Shown here: positions 5,416 through 7,785 of the stretch, piece by piece
Layout: each line of letters opens with the position of its first letter
Position numbering within the stretch: the first letter of the stretch is position 1
NCBI GenBank assembly: GCA_033761815.1
Contig: JANRMF010000116.1
Location: forward strand, 1 to 7,785
Direction of reading: 5' to 3'
Length of the DNA: 7,785 nt
DNA from: JANRKH01 sp033761815
GTDB taxonomy: Bacteria > Pseudomonadota > Alphaproteobacteria > Rickettsiales > Rickettsiaceae
Notes under the pieces: model-generated
The model's input: the letters and a program-made list of their open reading frames with translations, nothing else
Database searches by the model: none
Told to the model about the DNA's origin: nothing
Translations under genes and position numbers: made by a program

Positions 5416-5895
5416 ATGAACGCAAACAATAAAAACTACATCTCTTTAATTATCTGGATCGTTGTACTGATCGCGATCGGAGGTCTAATTGGCTCTTTAA
5501 CCAAGACAGAAATTACCACATGGTATATTACGTTAAACCGTGCACCTCTGACGCCTCCAAATTATATATTTCCGGTCGCTTGGACTATTTTATACGGCAT
5601 TATTGGTGCTTGTGGCTGGCTCATTTGGGGGCAGTCTCAATTTCCCAAGCTAAGTATTATCAAAGCCTTGTATGTGGCGCAGCTCATTTTAAACTGGAGC
5701 TGGACACCTTTATTTTTCGGCTATCACTTAAGCGGACTTTCCCTCGTAGTTTTGGTGGCTATGGATATTCTGGTCTGCGCGCTCATTTGTATAGCTTGGC
5801 AAAAAATGAGAGCCGCATCTCTGCTGATGATTCCTTATCTGTCATGGATTCTGCTTGCTAGCTACTTAAATTTTTATATATGGTGGTATAATTAG
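5416..5895 (+). CDS. tspO: TspO/MBR family tryptophan-rich membrane protein
   Basis: This is a five-helix membrane protein of the TspO/peripheral benzodiazepine receptor family, which binds porphyrins and other tetrapyrroles and is linked to stress signalling. Family signatures are PLTPPNYIFPVAWTILYGII after the first helix, LNWSWTPLFFG before the fourth, and PYLSWILLASYLNFYIWWYN at the end. Starting at the ATG at 5416 gives 159 residues, the usual size, and begins just before the first hydrophobic helix. An in-frame ATG at 5380 would add 12 residues (MYYSNISKLIKF) without a ribosome binding site, so I prefer the later start. It may be co-transcribed with the beta-lactamase but is 148 bases away. 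It ends head-on against the minus-strand membrane gene. Confidence 0.9.
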   Translation: MNANNKNYISLIIWIVVLIAIGGLIGSLTKTEITTWYITLNRAPLTPPNYIFPVAWTILYGIIGACGWLIWGQSQFPKLSIIKALYVAQLILNWSWTPLFFGYHLSGLSLVVLVAMDILVCALICIAWQKMRAASLLMIPYLSWILLASYLNFYIWWYN

Positions 5896-5914
5896 TGCGC
5901 AAATTTATGTGCAC
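5895..5914. terminator. Hairpin between convergent genes
   Basis: GTGCGCA (5895-5901) pairs with TGTGCAC (5908-5914) over a 6-base loop, giving a 7-base stem with one G-T wobble. It fills the gap between the stop codons of tspO (plus) and the minus-strand membrane gene. There is no clear T run on either side, so it is at best a weak bidirectional terminator. Confidence 0.4.
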
Positions 5915-5915
5915 C

Positions 5916-6374
5916 TTAGATAAACCTATTCCCTAGCTTATTCGCTATGTATCGAAGAATATATACACATATAATTGCTACATCAGATATTAGGACTAAA
6001 ATCCATCCTATTAATATGGCTTCTACTTTATCAAGACGATTATCGTGCATTTTCAGATAAAATCTAAATTCATCAGAATTTTTGAATTTTAGTAGATGCG
6101 GCGGGATTTGAGAAGGTTGCGCCCCACTTTTTACCTGATCGAGTGTATGATTTTTTTCGAGCTCAACAAATTCTTTTAGATAACCATATTCTTCATTTTG
6201 AACACCTGCTCCACCTATTTCCATAATAAATAAAATACAAAATAAAAGAATATGATAGAGAAAAATTGATGTTTTTCTTTTGATGAATAAATGCCTGAGG
6301 AGGAAAATAGTAAAAAATGCATATAATATAGGCAAAAATAATTGGTAGCTTGATATAATACTATCGAACAGCAT
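5916..6374 (-). CDS. Unrecognised small membrane protein with three predicted helices
   Basis: This 152-residue protein resembles no family I can name. Three hydrophobic segments are clear: about residues 9-29 (FLPILYAFFTIFLL), 36-53 (IFLYHILLFCILFIMEI) and 118-141 (AILIGWILVLISDVAIICVYIL). Between helices two and three lies a polar, charged loop of about 65 residues (55-117) with acidic and basic residues and an SGAQPSQIPPHLL stretch. The basic segment HLFIKRK between helices one and two suggests that loop is cytoplasmic, which would put the N-terminus and the large loop outside. AAGGAGG lies just before the ATG, a consensus ribosome binding site, which argues that the frame is real. It stands alone on the minus strand. 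No cysteine pair, catalytic motif or signal peptidase site was seen. Confidence 0.75.
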   Translation of the reverse strand: MLFDSIISSYQLFLPILYAFFTIFLLRHLFIKRKTSIFLYHILLFCILFIMEIGGAGVQNEEYGYLKEFVELEKNHTLDQVKSGAQPSQIPPHLLKFKNSDEFRFYLKMHDNRLDKVEAILIGWILVLISDVAIICVYILRYIANKLGNRFI

Positions 6375-6611
6375 ATAACCTCCTTTTGTCGATTTGACTA
6401 ATCACTTTAATTATTTGATGGAAGGGTTTAAAATTTGTAGGCATGAGATAAGCTCAATATCACTTTCTTTCGTGTTATTTTGCCGATAAACGGCGCATAA
6501 GTCAAGCATAACATGACGATAAAATACATAACAATGTTTCATTTAACCCTCTACAAGTAGGCATCTATATAATAGACCTATTCGGAAACTAGACTTTTTA
6601 TAAGAAAAATG
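6375..6611. other. Gene-free stretch upstream of the minus-strand membrane gene
   Basis: No coding region is supported on either strand. A tiny hairpin GCCG-ATAAA-CGGC is at 6481-6493. The phrase ACCTATTCGGAAACTAG near 6577-6593 has the look of an IS5-type terminal sequence, but no partner end or transposase fits, so I do not call an element. The rest appears to be AT-rich spacer that must include the promoter of the minus-strand gene. Confidence 0.5.
6379..6385 (-). promoter_or_regulatory. Strong ribosome binding site of the minus-strand membrane protein
   Basis: The minus strand reads AAGGAGG 4 bases before the ATG at 6372-6374. It is the best Shine-Dalgarno sequence in the window and fixes this start. 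No matching promoter stands out upstream: the best is TTGAGC with a poor -10. Confidence 0.7.
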
Positions 6612-6744
6612 TAATACCAATCTTCATTTTTAAATGATCCAAATGAATTTAGCGGATCTCGATTCCGGCTACCAAATTAATATAGGCATGCCTTGCTTAG
6701 AGCTAAAATTCATTTGTCTAATTTATTCTTACGAATGGTATAAT
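6612..6744. repeat. MITE-like imperfect inverted repeat
   Basis: The two arms (6612-6653 and 6702-6744) are imperfect reverse complements along their whole length. The outer ends match as TAATACCAATC against GAATGGTATAA, and the inner ends as CAAATGAATTTAGC (6640-6653) against GCTAAAATTCATTTG (6702-6716). The loop of about 48 bases contains the palindrome GGCATGCC at 6685-6692. There is no coding capacity. Size, TA-rich tips and contact with an IS630 remnant suggest a small non-autonomous element moved by an IS630/Tc1-type transposase, which targets TA. This is inferred from structure only. Confidence 0.5.
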
Positions 6745-6882
6745 ATACTTGCCTTCATATAGTCCAGATCTCAACCCTATTAAAAAAAGTTCTGGGCTAA
6801 TATGAAGAGGTGGATTAAGGATAGAATATCCGAATTTACTCAGTTACATAAAGTAATAACGCAGTTCTTGCAATTATGCTAA
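6734..6882 (+). pseudogene. IS630-family transposase, C-terminal remnant with frameshift
   Basis: The first frame (6734-6787) reads GIIYLPSYSPDLNPIKK, the signature YLPxYSPDLNPIE block before the last catalytic acid of IS630/Tc1 DDE transposases. A shift near 6788 leads to the next block, FWANMKRWIKDRISEF, TQLHKVITQFLQLC and stop, which is the family's C-terminus. The glutamate of PIE, the third acid of the DDE triad, is replaced by lysine. Only about 48 codons of the roughly 300 or more are left, so the element is inactive. The left end abuts or slightly overlaps the MITE-like repeat. Confidence 0.8.
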
Positions 6883-7007
6883 TTCAACTTAGTTTAGTAT
6901 ATATCAACGAGCCCGTGAAATATCGGAAGCAAATAACAGAGGCTTGTGAAGATAGACCTCTTCCTCCAAATAAAAGAGGCAGAAGGGTCCGAAGTGACTC
7001 TAGGCTC
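6883..7007. other. Gap between IS630 remnant and uvrB
   Basis: A plus-strand frame of 49 codons (6876-7025) reads KYRKQITEACEDRPLPPNKR and RRVRSDSRLL, then runs antisense into the uvrB end. Its basic composition hints at further insertion-sequence debris, but I recognise no family. The only other structure is the terminator-like hairpin of uvrB. Confidence 0.4.
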
Positions 7008-7009
7008 TT
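6968..7009 (-). terminator. Possible rho-independent terminator of uvrB
   Basis: Read on the minus strand, AAGAG (7009-7005) pairs with CTCTT (6978-6974). Inside, GAGTC (7000-6996) pairs with GACCC (6989-6985) apart from one mismatch, around a 6-base loop. The stem is followed by TTTTATTT (6975-6968). The internal loop is asymmetric, and the stem overlaps the stop codon, so the call is tentative. Confidence 0.35.
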
Positions 7010-7785
7010 AAGAATCTCTGAGTAATAAAGCAGCATCCTCTAAGGCTTTTATTTGATCTCGAATTTTTGCAGCTTGCTCGAAATCTAAATTACTTGCCGC
7101 TTGCCTCATTTCTTTTTCCAGCTTTGCTTTGTATTTTGCAAATGTAGCTTCATTAGAGACTAGGGCTCCAATATTACCAGATAGCTTATCTCCATGTTCT
7201 TTTACTTCTTCTAAAGCCTTAATAGCAGAAATTGTCTTAATTGTACTAGTAGGAGTAATACCATGTTTTTGGTTATATTCTTGCTGTATAGACCTTCTGC
7301 GATTAGTCTCAAATAATGCCTTTTCTATAGATTTAGTAATATTATCTGCATATAATATCACTCTACCCTCGCTATTTCTTGCAGCTCTTCCTATTGTCTG
7401 AATAAGAGAAACTTCCGACCTTAAAAAACCCTCTTTATCTGCATCTAAAATAGCAACAAGGCTACATTCAGGTATATCCAGCCCTTCTCGTAACAAATTA
7501 ATACCTACAAGAACATCTATATTTTTCTTTCGTAAATCATTAATAATCTCTATTCTATCTAATGTATGTACCTCGGAATGTAAATATGCTACCTTAATAC
7601 CCGCCTCTGTAAGATATTCCGTTAAATTTTCAGCCATTTTTTTTGTAAGAGTCGTAACCAATATTCTAAATCCTCTTGCAATAGTTTTGCGAATTTCTTC
7701 CATTAAATCATCTACTTGGTTTTGCGCAGGCCTGACCTCGCACAATGGGTCCAGCTGGCCAGTAGGTCTGATAATTAACTCAACA
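7008..7785 (-). CDS. uvrB: Excinuclease ABC subunit B, C-terminal part (partial)
   Basis: These are the last 258 codons of UvrB; the rest lies beyond the right edge. UvrB is the damage-verifying helicase-like subunit of nucleotide excision repair: it is loaded by UvrA, then binds UvrC for incision. Visible parts are IIRPTGQLDP, the linker into helicase domain 2, VTTLTKKMAENLTEYL (motif IV region), LVGINLLREGLDIPE (motif V), SLIQTIGRAARN (motif VI with the arginine finger), and RRRSIQQEYNQKHGITP. The C-terminal UVR domain is EMRQAASNLDFEQAAKIRDQIKAL, which contacts UvrC. The frame is intact. Walker A and the beta-hairpin are outside the window. It is a chromosomal housekeeping gene, so it marks the edge of the accessory region. 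Confidence 0.97.
   Translation of the reverse strand, partial: VELIIRPTGQLDPLCEVRPAQNQVDDLMEEIRKTIARGFRILVTTLTKKMAENLTEYLTEAGIKVAYLHSEVHTLDRIEIINDLRKKNIDVLVGINLLREGLDIPECSLVAILDADKEGFLRSEVSLIQTIGRAARNSEGRVILYADNITKSIEKALFETNRRRSIQQEYNQKHGITPTSTIKTISAIKALEEVKEHGDKLSGNIGALVSNEATFAKYKAKLEKEMRQAASNLDFEQAAKIRDQIKALEDAALLLRDS

Noticed and set aside
5520..5861. A 113-residue plus-strand frame inside tspO
   Set aside because: It is a shadow frame; the tspO frame carries all the family motifs.
6573..6593. IS5-like terminal sequence (CTATTCGGAAACTAG)
   Set aside because: Only one end is seen, with no inverted partner, target duplication or transposase; the resemblance is from memory and too weak to call.

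Overview
The window is an AT-rich accessory segment from what looks like an alphaproteobacterium, probably a member of the Rickettsiales or a similar host-associated lineage. The evidence is indirect. UvrB is of proteobacterial type, the segment carries many small toxin-antitoxin modules and decayed genes, an IS630 remnant is present, and a GC-rich interspersed palindrome with GTCA...TGAC ends sits inside a broken gene. I cannot fix the genus from sequence alone.

Layout, left to right. (1) The C-terminal tail of an ABC exporter ATPase ends at 157. (2) After a 174-base gap a tightly packed plus-strand cluster begins: a Vat/CatB-type hexapeptide acetyltransferase (332-970), a GNAT acetyltransferase (967-1854), a MazG-GNAT fusion (1860-2669) and a broken grpB (2666-2940). 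Two junctions are 4-base ATGA overlaps and one is a 5-base gap, so this was very likely one operon. (3) A VapBC-type toxin-antitoxin pair (2995-3584) has its own promoter and a palindromic operator, and follows directly on the truncated grpB. (4) A second GNAT gene (3574-3836) overlaps the end of vapC. Its middle, about 100 residues, is gone and a 67-base GC-rich palindromic element stands in its place, while both ends of the protein are still recognisable. (5) A second toxin-antitoxin pair, YefM-YoeB (3905-4407), also has a promoter covered by a repeat operator. (6) A class D (OXA-type) beta-lactamase with a signal peptide (4470-5267) and a TspO/MBR membrane protein (5416-5895) follow. (7) On the minus strand is an unrecognised three-helix membrane protein (5916-6374). 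(8) About 630 bases without an intact gene (6375-7007) hold a MITE-like imperfect inverted repeat and a frameshifted IS630 transposase C-terminus. (9) The C-terminal 258 codons of uvrB run off the right edge on the minus strand.

Taken together, the region between two conserved genes (an ABC exporter and uvrB) looks like an island of drug-modifying and housecleaning enzymes: acetyltransferases, a MazG-type nucleotide pyrophosphohydrolase, a GrpB-family protein and a beta-lactamase. It is interleaved with two toxin-antitoxin modules and is partly decaying. The acetyltransferase substrates are unknown. No CRISPR array, tRNA or rRNA was seen. I did not find a wholly new defence system. The most unusual items are the MazG-GNAT fusion with a retained internal start site, and the GNAT gene whose core has been replaced by a palindrome.
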